Positions 1 to 8,017 of a stretch of DNA of 14,961 bases are shown piece by piece. Both the position numbers and the translations under genes were made by a program. The stretch is taken from NCBI GenBank assembly GCA_963619835.1, contig CAVEYD010000028.1:1-14961 (forward strand). Direction: 5' to 3'. Under the pieces are notes generated by a model. That model worked only from the letters and a program-made list of their open reading frames with translations. It ran no database searches and was not told where the DNA came from. Source of the stretch: Fimimonas sp963619835. Lineage in GTDB: Bacteria; Bacillota; Clostridia; Christensenellales; CAG-314. The stretch's first letter is position 1. Each line of letters begins with the position of its first letter.

Positions 1-151
1 TAGACAATAAATGCTGTAGACAATAAATGCTGTAGACAATAAATGCTGTAGACAATAAATGCTGTAGACAATAAATGCTGTAGACAATAAATGCTGTAGA
101 CAATAAATGCTGTAGACAATAAATGCTGTAGACAATAAATGCTGTAGACAA
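1..151. repeat. 16-bp tandem repeat array, at least 9 perfect copies
   Basis: The unit TAGACAATAAATGCTG is repeated head to tail from base 1, with nine complete identical copies (1-144) and a partial tenth (145-151) that runs into the A-tract of the adjacent hairpin. The array starts at the window edge, so its true copy number is unknown. The period is not a multiple of three and each unit carries stop codons, so it is not coding. The absence of any mismatch suggests recent expansion or ongoing slippage. It is not a CRISPR array because there are no spacers. No function is assigned. Confidence 0.97.
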
Positions 152-187
152 AAAAAACGAACAGAAAAATTTCTGTTCGTTTTTTTG
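150..187. terminator. Bidirectional intrinsic terminator
   Basis: A perfect 10-bp stem (158-167 pairing with 170-179, CGAACAGAAA/TTTCTGTTCG) is flanked by seven A's on the left (151-157) and seven T's on the right (180-186). It can therefore end transcription from either side. For minus-strand transcription it lies about 170 bases beyond the stop of the large lipoprotein gene and is the probable end of that transcript. The 173 bases between it and the gene show no ORF with a ribosome binding site. Confidence 0.85.
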
Positions 188-359
188 TTTGTAAGCAATT
201 ATGCTTGTTTGCTATTTGTTGAGAATTGTTTTACTTAGATAATTTTTTGAGCGGTGTTTCAATTTACAAGTCTTTTTGAACAATAGACTGTTTGAAAGTT
301 TTGCACTTTTTTAGTTAGCTTGAAAAGTTTTTCTAAGTATCTACTTTATTTTAGCAAAA

Positions 360-2846
360 TTAGTCGGTTGTTTTTGCGGAAAAATCTTCACCGAATACTA
401 CAACGAAGTGCTTTTTGTTCATATCGGGATTTCCAGAATCAAGTCCGCCGGCATTGATGTACAATGAAGCATAACCTTGTGTGTTGTTTTGCCAGTTTGC
501 AAACCAATCTGTATCGGAAACTTCTTTTGCAAGAGGTGCAAGTTTTGCTTGTACTGCAACAAATTGGGTTGTATCTTGTCCTTGAGAGGTTAACAACGCA
601 ACAACTTGAGTTAAACCATCATACAATGCCTTTACGTTGGTGCCAATAGACGAACCAAACGGATTGAGCGGAGTGGGTTCGCCGGTGTAAATTGCATAAT
701 CGGAACCACTCTTGAATACGGGGGCAATCTTTAATGAAGCTGTACCGCTTGCAAGTTGTGTAAAGCCGGCGATAAGCTGGTCAAGGGATGCCGGAGCATT
801 TTCGCCTAATGCAGCTTTGAGACCGGAGCAAAGTGTTGCGCCTGTTGTGCAAGTTTCAGACAAGGAGATAAGTGCGTTGAATACGTCTTCGTCCATACCT
901 TGCTTGGAAACGTTTTCCCCGGTGCCTACGTTGAGGTTGCCGTAAAGCGTCTTTTGGTTGGTAAATACTTCGCTTGGGGCAGGAATAATTACTGCAACAA
1001 GGTTGTATTTGATGTAGTTTCCGTCTTGCTTTATGTAATTTTTGCCAAGTCCGTTGAGAACACCCGTCAAACTAAACAATTGTGACATTGTTCCGGAAGG
1101 CAAATTGTTTACGGTAAACCAAATTTCCGAACCTGTTACCCAACTTTCAATGTTGGAGAGAGAATCTACGTTAATATTTGTTGCGGGACGATCTTTTGCC
1201 CAATCATCATCGGCAGTTTTAGATTGCATGATAAGAATAGGACCACCGGCGCGCTTAAGTTCGCAATTGGTAATGTTGAGTTCTGTTGCAAAGTAGCCGT
1301 AAACCATTTGACTGAAACTGTCGTAGAACTTGCTGTTTTGCAAATTACAAATCACGTTAGTTTCGATAACGAAATTGTTGTACCATTGGTTTGCAATTAC
1401 GTTGTCAACTGTGAGAGTGTGTTTGAGTTGGCTTGCAAAAGTCATAAGTCCGGCAGGGATACCTGTGTTGTCACTCTTTTGGTTTTGGCCGACAAAGTAA
1501 ACGTTTTGGACGGTAGGATTTTTGATAGTCATTGATGTATCGCCGGAATCTTGATAAGAAACGAATGACCAGTGACATTCCGGATAGATGGATGTTGTAC
1601 CGCTTGACATGTTGAAGTCCGAAACAACATAGATACCACCATTGTCGGCTGTGACAGAACCATCTTCGTTTTTAGCAAAGCCGGGCGTGTAAGAAACTTT
1701 TAGGTAGTTGCCTTGAATACCGATACCGTTGGAAACATACAAACCTCTTTGGTGCATGTGACCGCCTCGTTCCCAATCTTCACCGGTGCAAGTTTCCTTT
1801 AGTGAACCTTTGAGTATGTTTTTGTAAATTGCCGGAGTACGATCAAGAGCAGCGGCGTAGCTAATTCCTTCGGAGCCTATTCCTTCGTCATTTTCATTCC
1901 AAAAATAACTTGAGGGAAGATCGTTTTTGGTTACATTGATATTTGAATGCAAAACTACATTGTTGATGTCGGTGAACTCGGACAACTTTTTACCGTTGTT
2001 CCAAGGACGAACGGTTTCTTTGATGCTTGCCCAACCTTTGTTGTTGTAGTTGTCAAGTACTGACAAGTCGAGAACGTCGTGAACGTTGTAAGCATCAATA
2101 ACTTTGAACTCTTGCACTACGGGTGCGATTTCGTCTACTGTGTAGTAAGAATCGTCAGGGTAGATTTCGAGTTTGTATTCATTGCCGATAGCATCGTTTG
2201 TAAAGTAGTAAATGTTGTTTTCTACTTTAGACAAAACCTTGGTGAGAGCTTCACCTTCGAGAGCGACTGATTGTCCCTTAACGTAAAGTTTGTAAGTAGT
2301 TTTGATGTTTTCGTTTGTGATGGTTTCATCACCGTTTGTGACAGTTGCAACGGGAACACAGTGATATCCGTTGTTTGCACCTACCATATAGGGAGCGTCA
2401 CCACTGACAAACTGAGACTCCTTGAGAGATTGTTCGCCTTTGTTTGTTTGATAAGTATAGTAAGCATCGGTATTTCTAAATGTTGATATGTCGTAGTCTT
2501 CGATGTTATCTGCGATTTCGACATTGACTGTTTTTTCTACCGTGATGCCCTTGTAGGTTGCACGGAAAATTTGAGTGCCGGTTTTTGTAGTTGAAATGTT
2601 TTTGACTTCTACACCGTCAAAAAGTTTGCCGTCAACTACAACCGAGATTTCTTCCGTTGAGTTGTCGTCGTAGGTTACTACCAAAACAAGATTGGAATAG
2701 TCGTAAGCATGTTTGTAAACTGCTGAATCGCTTAGTGTGCCTTCCTTAATGGTTACGGAAGCAACTTTCTTTTCGCATGCAACAAGTGCTACGCATGAGA
2801 CAATAAGTAATGCAGCTAAGATAACAGCTAAAATCTTTTTGTTCAT
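360..2846 (-). CDS. Large secreted lipoprotein with Ig-like domain and probable beta-helix
   Basis: This 828-residue protein begins with a lipoprotein signal peptide: basic MNKK, a hydrophobic stretch, then lipobox LVAC with the acylated cysteine at residue 24. It should therefore be anchored on the outer face of the membrane. Residues about 28-112 look like a bacterial Ig-like (Big_3 type) domain, with the characteristic TYDDNSTEEI strand and a closing TVEKTVNVEIAD-like strand. Residues about 350-570 contain short repeated strands rich in Asn, Val and Ile (for example NVICNLQNSKF and LNITNCELKRAGG), resembling a right-handed parallel beta-helix of the pectate-lyase kind. I see no recognisable catalytic motif. 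The C-terminal 200 residues have no assignment. The start is supported by AAGGAG about 12 bases upstream, a slightly long spacing. It lies 87 bases after the short Ig-like membrane protein and may share its transcript. Carbohydrate or surface binding is possible but unproven. Confidence 0.85.
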   Translation of the reverse strand: MNKKILAVILAALLIVSCVALVACEKKVASVTIKEGTLSDSAVYKHAYDYSNLVLVVTYDDNSTEEISVVVDGKLFDGVEVKNISTTKTGTQIFRATYKGITVEKTVNVEIADNIEDYDISTFRNTDAYYTYQTNKGEQSLKESQFVSGDAPYMVGANNGYHCVPVATVTNGDETITNENIKTTYKLYVKGQSVALEGEALTKVLSKVENNIYYFTNDAIGNEYKLEIYPDDSYYTVDEIAPVVQEFKVIDAYNVHDVLDLSVLDNYNNKGWASIKETVRPWNNGKKLSEFTDINNVVLHSNINVTKNDLPSSYFWNENDEGIGSEGISYAAALDRTPAIYKNILKGSLKETCTGEDWERGGHMHQRGLYVSNGIGIQGNYLKVSYTPGFAKNEDGSVTADNGGIYVVSDFNMSSGTTSIYPECHWSFVSYQDSGDTSMTIKNPTVQNVYFVGQNQKSDNTGIPAGLMTFASQLKHTLTVDNVIANQWYNNFVIETNVICNLQNSKFYDSFSQMVYGYFATELNITNCELKRAGGPILIMQSKTADDDWAKDRPATNINVDSLSNIESWVTGSEIWFTVNNLPSGTMSQLFSLTGVLNGLGKNYIKQDGNYIKYNLVAVIIPAPSEVFTNQKTLYGNLNVGTGENVSKQGMDEDVFNALISLSETCTTGATLCSGLKAALGENAPASLDQLIAGFTQLASGTASLKIAPVFKSGSDYAIYTGEPTPLNPFGSSIGTNVKALYDGLTQVVALLTSQGQDTTQFVAVQAKLAPLAKEVSDTDWFANWQNNTQGYASLYINAGGLDSGNPDMNKKHFVVVFGEDFSAKTTD

Positions 2847-2933
2847 TGTTGTTTTTTACTCCTTTTGAGAATTTTGTTTTTTAATAAATGTTTGCGGCTA
2901 ATGCCGTGAAAGAAAAAATTAGTTTACCACTTT

Positions 2934-3413
2934 TTATCCAAGCGCAGTTATTGTTAGTGTAGTTGACACCTTGCTACCGTCTACTGCCATAAATTGCAAC
3001 GTAACGGCTCCTTTGCGTTTAAAAGTGACTTGTATTGCACCGGTTAGTCCTTCCGTGAGTGTTGCACACGGATCAACCTCGCCTGTTTCGGGATCCGGTT
3101 TTCCTGTAGAATAAATGATTTTTACTTCTGCTCTGCGCTTTGTGGCATCATCGGGCTTCATTTCGTAATTGACAAAATCTGAAGCGCCCGAGATTGGATC
3201 GTAAACAACAGTGACTTGATAACCGCTGCCGTTGGACGTTTTTTCGATAGGTACACCGCAAAACGTAAAGGGAGTGCCGTCATTGTCGCAAAAGCTGATT
3301 TCTTCGACATAGATTTTTTCGGTAAATACAAGTGCATTTAAACCAAAAATTCCGACAATGACTATTGAGGCTACATAAATAAGCGCTATTACAATGATTG
3401 TTGCTTTTCTCAT
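2934..3413 (-). CDS. Short membrane-anchored Ig-like protein in ABC exporter operon
   Basis: This 159-residue protein has one N-terminal hydrophobic segment (residues about 5-27, after the basic MRK). A beta-rich region follows, ending in a pattern typical of bacterial Ig-like folds (VTFKRKGAVTLQFMAVDGS, then STTLTITAL). There is no lipobox cysteine, so I read it as a membrane-anchored extracytoplasmic domain rather than a lipoprotein. The start is fixed by CGGAGG seven bases upstream of ATG, and only 12 bases separate it from the stop of the ABC permease, so the two are co-transcribed. Two cysteines at the start of the outer domain (in SFCDNDG and TFCGVP) could form a disulfide. The function is not recognised; a partner or substrate of the neighbouring exporter is an inference from position alone. 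Confidence 0.8.
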   Translation of the reverse strand: MRKATIIVIALIYVASIVIVGIFGLNALVFTEKIYVEEISFCDNDGTPFTFCGVPIEKTSNGSGYQVTVVYDPISGASDFVNYEMKPDDATKRRAEVKIIYSTGKPDPETGEVDPCATLTEGLTGAIQVTFKRKGAVTLQFMAVDGSKVSTTLTITALG

Positions 3414-3425
3414 TTGTTGCCTCCG

Positions 3426-5081
3426 TTACTTTTCGGCATAATACAAGCGGATTCGTGCAAAGTACAGGTATGCACGAAACAGCATGAATGCCAATGCAAT
3501 AAGCATAATTTTTACAAAAGCTTTGGTTTGACCTTCGCCCATGATAAAATATGCGAAAAACGCAAGCAAAAACGACATAACGAAACCGTAAATTGTGCTG
3601 TTGCGTTCGTTGGGGTTGTTGTAGGCGGTGCCTACGGTTGCAAATTGGTCGTGTTGCGGATTCATTACGTCCATTTCGACCGACCAAAATAAATGCGCTG
3701 TGCCGGCAAACACTATCGCTAAGCCTGCAAGCACTACGTTTGCTGTGCCAAGATGAGTTACCTTTTGCCACAATGACATTGCCGTTGTTGTGGAAACAAT
3801 CATTACGATTAGCCTTACGATAAGACGCGCAGTGATTGATATTTGCGGAATAATGGGTTGCGTTTTGGCAATTGGACGTGCGTTACCATCGGCACTTAAA
3901 ACAGATGCATAGGAAACGTTTTCGCTAGTGACAATGAGAAGTGCGACAAGCAATGTGAAGCCTACCGTCATATACTGTCCCGATAAACGAGTGTTCATTG
4001 CCGAATACGTTTTGTTGAGAAGGTAAACGGCTATGGGCAAAACAAGCAGACCGCACATTTGATTTATTACAAAACGGCTACTGCGAAACGCACGAATTGT
4101 TTCGTACAAAAAAGACGTTGTGTAGCGAGAATGGATTTTGTTTTTGCCTTGCGAGTGAGCATCCTTTTCAAATTCGAATTGCTGAGACGCCATTTTGAAA
4201 AACAACGGACGAGCGAGCAAGTATGCAAGCCCTATGCAAACGATTGTTGTACCAACTGTGAAAAGCAATCCCCACAAGGTGTTTTCGGTGAACAACTTGG
4301 AACGAATTTCGGTTGCTCCGCCAATTATCATGAGATTGATTTTGTCAAGGGGCATAACGTAGCCGGCAAATTCTGCCAAAACTTTTTGTACGTTGTTGGC
4401 TATTGTACTCCACTGCCCTGCAATGTTGATATTTTCCGGCATGATGCCGATTAAGGCAATCAGTCCCCATCCGACAAGCGCAGTTACGGCAACCATAAGA
4501 ATAAGTTGTAACCACTTGTATTTTTTGATAAAGTTGACTACAAAAAGTGTTGGTATGCTTAGCACTGCTGCTATTGCTACAGGCAACAGTGAAACCATTA
4601 CAAAGCACACAACAAGCCACGGATAAAAGTACCAAGCAGCACTCATTACTATACCATAAGCTGTGTACATAGGCAACAAAAGTAGCAAGTTTTTGCGAAG
4701 TTCGAAATAGAAGTACAACGCAAGTTTGGACAAAAATACCGTGTTTGGTTTTACAGGCAACGTAAGTAAAATGCGGTTATCGGCAGATTGATACAGTGCA
4801 TCGGTTAACCCCGCTGTGCAACTAATAAGCGACAATGCAAAAATAAACGTTAGCAAAGCGGTCATTACGGATGCGGGGACAACTCCGGTAAAAGAAAACA
4901 GTTTGAGCAGCGATGCGACGTAGAATATCAGGAAAAATGCTACGCCCGATAACAAAAACTGTCCTATTTTGCCGGCTACCTTAAACAGCGTTGCCCTTGC
5001 AGATTTTGCAAAAGACATATCGAGTTTGTCTTTTAACTGCATTACAAACAACGTTTTGAGGTTTAGTAAGTCTGTTTTCAT
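3426..5081 (-). CDS. ABC exporter permease, ABC-2/PF16962-like
   Basis: This 551-residue polytopic protein has about 12 hydrophobic segments. After a cytoplasmic N-terminus, the first pair lies near residues 40-95, followed by the stretch SADNRILLTLPVKP, which resembles the cytoplasmic element of putative ABC exporter permeases ('lLltlPi') that couples to the ATPase. Further membrane segments run to the C-terminus, with a large cytoplasmic loop near residues 300-330. Its ATG overlaps the TGA of the upstream ATPase gene by four bases (ATGA), and AAGGAG lies five bases before the start, so the two are translationally coupled. It should form the membrane channel powered by the fused ATPase. The substrate is unknown. 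The family name is from general resemblance, not a profile search. Confidence 0.85.
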   Translation of the reverse strand: MKTDLLNLKTLFVMQLKDKLDMSFAKSARATLFKVAGKIGQFLLSGVAFFLIFYVASLLKLFSFTGVVPASVMTALLTFIFALSLISCTAGLTDALYQSADNRILLTLPVKPNTVFLSKLALYFYFELRKNLLLLLPMYTAYGIVMSAAWYFYPWLVVCFVMVSLLPVAIAAVLSIPTLFVVNFIKKYKWLQLILMVAVTALVGWGLIALIGIMPENINIAGQWSTIANNVQKVLAEFAGYVMPLDKINLMIIGGATEIRSKLFTENTLWGLLFTVGTTIVCIGLAYLLARPLFFKMASQQFEFEKDAHSQGKNKIHSRYTTSFLYETIRAFRSSRFVINQMCGLLVLPIAVYLLNKTYSAMNTRLSGQYMTVGFTLLVALLIVTSENVSYASVLSADGNARPIAKTQPIIPQISITARLIVRLIVMIVSTTTAMSLWQKVTHLGTANVVLAGLAIVFAGTAHLFWSVEMDVMNPQHDQFATVGTAYNNPNERNSTIYGFVMSFLLAFFAYFIMGEGQTKAFVKIMLIALAFMLFRAYLYFARIRLYYAEK

Positions 5082-7315
5082 TTGGACTCCTTAGCGGGCT
5101 CGACGGCAATAGGTTGAACGTCGTGTCCGTTGATTACCGACATGTAGAATTCTTCCAGACTTTCACCGTTTTGCTCCATTTCGTGAACGTCACGAACACA
5201 TTGAATTTGTCCCTTACGGATAATTGCAATTTTGTCACAAATACGTTCGACAACATCGATAATATGACTGCTGAAAAATACAATGTTGCCTTTTTGAGCA
5301 TGCTCTTTCATGCACTCTTTTACTTGGTAAATGCTGTTTGGATCGAGTCCGGTAAGCGGTTCGTCCAAAATCCACACTTTGGGATCGTGTATGAGAGCTG
5401 CCATAATTGTTACTTTTTGCTTCATTCCGTGCGAATAAGTTTTTATCGGAGTGTCGATTGCTGCCTGAAACTCAAAACGTTGGATAAAATTGTTGAGTCT
5501 TTCGTTGCGAACGTCTTGCGGAACTTCGTACAAGTCGGCAATGTAGTTGATATACTCTCTTGCCGTCAAACGTTCGTAAAGTGCGTAATGATCCGGCACG
5601 AAACCTATTTGACGTTTAGCTTGGACGCTTTGCGTTGCAACGTCGTAACCACAAACTTCGATTGCGCCTTCGGTGATGGTTTGTATGCCTACAATACTTT
5701 TTATTATTGTTGACTTTCCTGCACCGTTTGGACCTAAGAAACCGAAAATTTGTCCGCCGTCAACCTCTAAATTTGCTTTACGCACAGCATAAACATCCGA
5801 ATTGCCGTAGCGTTTTGTAAAATCTTTAAGTAATAATTTGTTTGTGTTTTCCATATTCATTGGTTCCTCTATGCTTCTTCCGTTAAGTTTAACTTCCAGA
5901 GCGAGATTGTCGACTTTGATTTTTTTGTTGCGAGCGGCAATGTCTTGCCAACCGCTGATTGAATTGTAGGCAAGTTCGTACAAAAACCACATTCCAAATG
6001 CCAACGCAAAATAAACAAAGCAATATAAAATTTGGTATACCGGATAAAATTTGAAGTGTAAACCAAACATATCAAATTCCCAAATGACATTGCGGAGATT
6101 TACTGCCCAGTTGCCAAGCTTGTCGGCAATAAAGTCGCTGTTGATAAAGAAGTAGTCAACGTCCGGATCGTAGTTGGTAAACCATGCGTTGATGATAAGC
6201 ACACCGGCAAAGTAGATTGCAAAAGATATCATGCTGTACTTAAACTCTTTCCAACGCGGACGGCGGAAAATTCCAAGCCCGACAATAAGCAACGGCATAA
6301 AGAATGCTTGGTAGTGATTGAAAAAGAAACGCCACACTTCCGGATGGAACAGCCCTGCACTTTCGGCATAGTTTGGCATCATAAGTGCCAAAAACGCTCC
6401 AAGAACATTGATGAAGTAAGTAAAGTAGAAAAGCTTTTTCCACTTAAACGTCAAACAAACAGGCGTTACGTACATTGCAGTGTTGCACAAGTGAAGTGGC
6501 CATGCAGTTACCCAGTTTGGACCAAACAAGTCGGTAAAGCGAACATAAACCGAGAAAATCAGCACGCCCGACCACGCATAATACATCATTACAAGGCGAC
6601 GCGTTTCGAGAGGCAAATCCTTTAGCAACAAATACAGAACAATTGGAATGATTGCTATTGGGTACAAGAACATGCGGTGGTAAACGTTTAAGTCTAACGG
6701 ACTAAACGTAACTTTTGCACTGTCGAATAAAACATCCAAAGCAAAGTTAGGCATGCAAGACAATATCATGCCGAAAATTGCCAAAGCAAACCACAACCAT
6801 TCCTTACCATGCAAAATAACTTGTTTGCAATTTTGAATAAAGTAAATTACACAAAATGCAATGCCGAGTCCGGTTTCGACAGCTAAAAGCAAGGCACGAT
6901 AGTTGAATACCGAAAAATCCGCTCCGCAAATTGCCAGTATGTGATTTTTTAAGAAAATGGCATTGAGCAAAAATACCGTTCCGCCAAAAAATGTTGAAAG
7001 AGCGGGAAGCGTTTTTGCTTTGAAAAACGGAGCCAACACAACAAGCATTTCTACGGCATAGGCAAGCCACAACTGAATAAGAGAAAAAGCAATAGATGCT
7101 TTGGAAGTGTAACCAAAATCTACTTTTAAGTTGGAAATGTTTTCAATGTTGTCCCGACCTGACATGTAGCGGAAAAACAGTGCCGTTGCAATTGTTAATG
7201 CAACCGCTTTCAAAAATATATTTAATTTGTTTGAAGCATACTTGCGAACGATTAGTCCAATGACTACACAAAGAACGGCTGATGCAAGCAACACTCCGTA
7301 ATAGAGATATAACAT
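5078..7315 (-). CDS. Fusion of TIGR02206/YwaF-like membrane domain and ABC exporter ATPase
   Basis: Read from ATG at 7315, this is a 745-residue two-part protein. Residues 1-450 hold about 13 hydrophobic segments. The part at about 240-450 contains WPLHLCNTAMYV and the Asn/His-containing FFNHYQAFFMPLL, resembling the TIGR02206 (YwaF) and TMEM164 family of membrane proteins of uncertain function. A charged linker (about 455-495) leads to a complete ABC ATPase. This has Walker A GPNGAGKST (528-536), an Asp at the Q-loop position (PDHYALYERLT, near 575), signature YSHGMKQ (627-633), Walker B VWILDEP (647-653), D-loop GLDP and H-loop His 684. The upstream alternative start at 7345 is TTG and has no ribosome binding site. 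ATG 7315 has AGGAAGG four to five bases upstream, so I prefer it. It overlaps the permease gene by ATGA. No clear promoter is visible in the 119 bases upstream, so read-through from the small membrane gene is plausible. ATP hydrolysis powering export through the adjacent permease is the expected role. The membrane domain's role is unknown. Confidence 0.88.
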   Translation of the reverse strand: MLYLYYGVLLASAVLCVVIGLIVRKYASNKLNIFLKAVALTIATALFFRYMSGRDNIENISNLKVDFGYTSKASIAFSLIQLWLAYAVEMLVVLAPFFKAKTLPALSTFFGGTVFLLNAIFLKNHILAICGADFSVFNYRALLLAVETGLGIAFCVIYFIQNCKQVILHGKEWLWFALAIFGMILSCMPNFALDVLFDSAKVTFSPLDLNVYHRMFLYPIAIIPIVLYLLLKDLPLETRRLVMMYYAWSGVLIFSVYVRFTDLFGPNWVTAWPLHLCNTAMYVTPVCLTFKWKKLFYFTYFINVLGAFLALMMPNYAESAGLFHPEVWRFFFNHYQAFFMPLLIVGLGIFRRPRWKEFKYSMISFAIYFAGVLIINAWFTNYDPDVDYFFINSDFIADKLGNWAVNLRNVIWEFDMFGLHFKFYPVYQILYCFVYFALAFGMWFLYELAYNSISGWQDIAARNKKIKVDNLALEVKLNGRSIEEPMNMENTNKLLLKDFTKRYGNSDVYAVRKANLEVDGGQIFGFLGPNGAGKSTIIKSIVGIQTITEGAIEVCGYDVATQSVQAKRQIGFVPDHYALYERLTAREYINYIADLYEVPQDVRNERLNNFIQRFEFQAAIDTPIKTYSHGMKQKVTIMAALIHDPKVWILDEPLTGLDPNSIYQVKECMKEHAQKGNIVFFSSHIIDVVERICDKIAIIRKGQIQCVRDVHEMEQNGESLEEFYMSVINGHDVQPIAVEPAKESK
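5858..5870 (-). promoter_or_regulatory. Internal ribosome binding site and ATG at the membrane/ATPase junction
   Basis: In the coding strand, AGAGG (5870-5866) precedes ATG (5860-5858) by five bases; a second ATG lies at 5854-5852. This falls exactly where the ABC domain begins (Met 486/488 of the fusion) and is in frame. It looks like the start site of a once-separate ATPase gene, and could still produce a free ATPase of about 260 residues. The sequence and spacing are seen directly; use in the cell is inferred. Confidence 0.5.
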
Positions 7316-7434
7316 AAAGTCCTTCCTATATTGATTTTGTGTCAAATAAAAAAATGGTTGAAAAAAGGTGTCGACAAAAAGTCCTCTTTTGGCAACATTA
7401 CACTATTTTGAACACGAAAAGAAATAAGAAAAAA

Positions 7435-7875
7435 TCAGGATAAAAATTGAACGTGAAGTTTGTAGTCGAAAACATGAGAATTTGCAGCAATTTCGGCACT
7501 TAAATCGTGCTCATAACTTGCAACTTTGGCAGTGTGAGATTCTTTGTGGGTTGATTTGTAAAGCACGACAAATCCAAAACCGACAAAATAAGCAAGTGTA
7601 ACAATCGCACAAATTCCGCTGTTTGAAATAAGAGTGAAAATAATAGTAAAAAATTGATACAAAAATGTACGTAAACTTTGTGCAATGAGTTGAAAAATGA
7701 CGGCAGGACAACACACTAAACCATCGGACAACAATGCAAATACAACGTTGAGAAAAACGTACAACAAAATAGCGACAATAAACTTTGCGCTTTGCTTAAG
7801 TTTTTTGCCCAAAAAGTACGATTTTGAGTTGTAAAGCTCTTTCTCAAAGAAAGATTTCACTGCAGAAAAATCCAT
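7435..7875 (-). CDS. Small multi-pass membrane protein of unknown function
   Basis: This is a 146-residue protein that I do not recognise. An N-terminal amphipathic, Lys/Glu-containing region (SAVKSFFEKELYNSKSYF) is followed by two or three hydrophobic segments between residues about 31 and 118, and a polar, His-containing tail. The open frame extends upstream to 7920, but I start it at ATG 7875. AGGTG (7884-7880) is correctly spaced before that codon, and the longer reading would overlap a near-consensus promoter at 7893-7920. It lies 119 bases upstream of the fused ABC gene on the same strand with no clear promoter in between, so it may lead that transcript. Confidence 0.65.
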   Translation of the reverse strand: MDFSAVKSFFEKELYNSKSYFLGKKLKQSAKFIVAILLYVFLNVVFALLSDGLVCCPAVIFQLIAQSLRTFLYQFFTIIFTLISNSGICAIVTLAYFVGFGFVVLYKSTHKESHTAKVASYEHDLSAEIAANSHVFDYKLHVQFLS

Positions 7876-7892
7876 AATACACCTAACAAAAT

Positions 7893-7920
7893 AGTATACC
7901 AAATCGCAACAAAAAGTCAA
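7893..7920 (-). promoter_or_regulatory. Sigma-A type promoter of the small membrane protein
   Basis: On the minus strand, TTGACT (7920-7915) and TATACT (7898-7893) are separated by 16 bases. Transcription would start near 7886, giving a leader of only about 11 bases, just enough for the AGGTG ribosome binding site before ATG 7875. Only the close match to consensus supports it. Confidence 0.75.
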
Positions 7921-8017
7921 TGTTTTTTTGCGGTTTGCACCTCTTTTTAAGTTAAAAAAGCAATTATTTTTTTATCCTTTGCAATAAAATAAATTTTTAA
8001 TAACATGAATATAACAA

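Noticed and set aside
1..151. CRISPR array
   Set aside because: The repeats are directly joined with no unique spacers and the unit is only 16 bases; no cas genes are present.
2893..2912. Terminator between the 159-residue gene and the lipoprotein gene
   Set aside because: There is only a 4-bp CGGC/GCCG stem and no immediate T-run on the minus strand, too weak to call.
5570..5625. Asp instead of Gln at the ATPase Q-loop as a loss-of-function sign
   Set aside because: Exporter ATPases of this type often carry Glu or Asp here (P-E/D-x-x-x-LYExLT), so it is a normal variant.
5114..5713. A 199-residue plus-strand open frame opposite the ABC ATPase
   Set aside because: It lies wholly antisense to the conserved ATPase motifs, has no ribosome binding site or family resemblance, and its composition follows the reverse complement of the real gene.
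7316..7345. TTG start at 7345 for the fused ABC protein
   Set aside because: There is no ribosome binding site before it, while AGGAAGG is well placed before ATG 7315. The TGTCAA there, which reads TTGACA on the minus strand, has no -10 at proper distance, so I did not call a promoter.
7370..7396. Terminator after the small membrane protein
   Set aside because: The AAAAG/CTTTT stem with a four-base loop is short and AT-only apart from one pair; I would not rely on it.
7876..7920. Longer start for the small membrane protein at 7920
   Set aside because: The 15 extra codons coincide with the -35 and -10 promoter elements, and the codon at 7875 has its own ribosome binding site.
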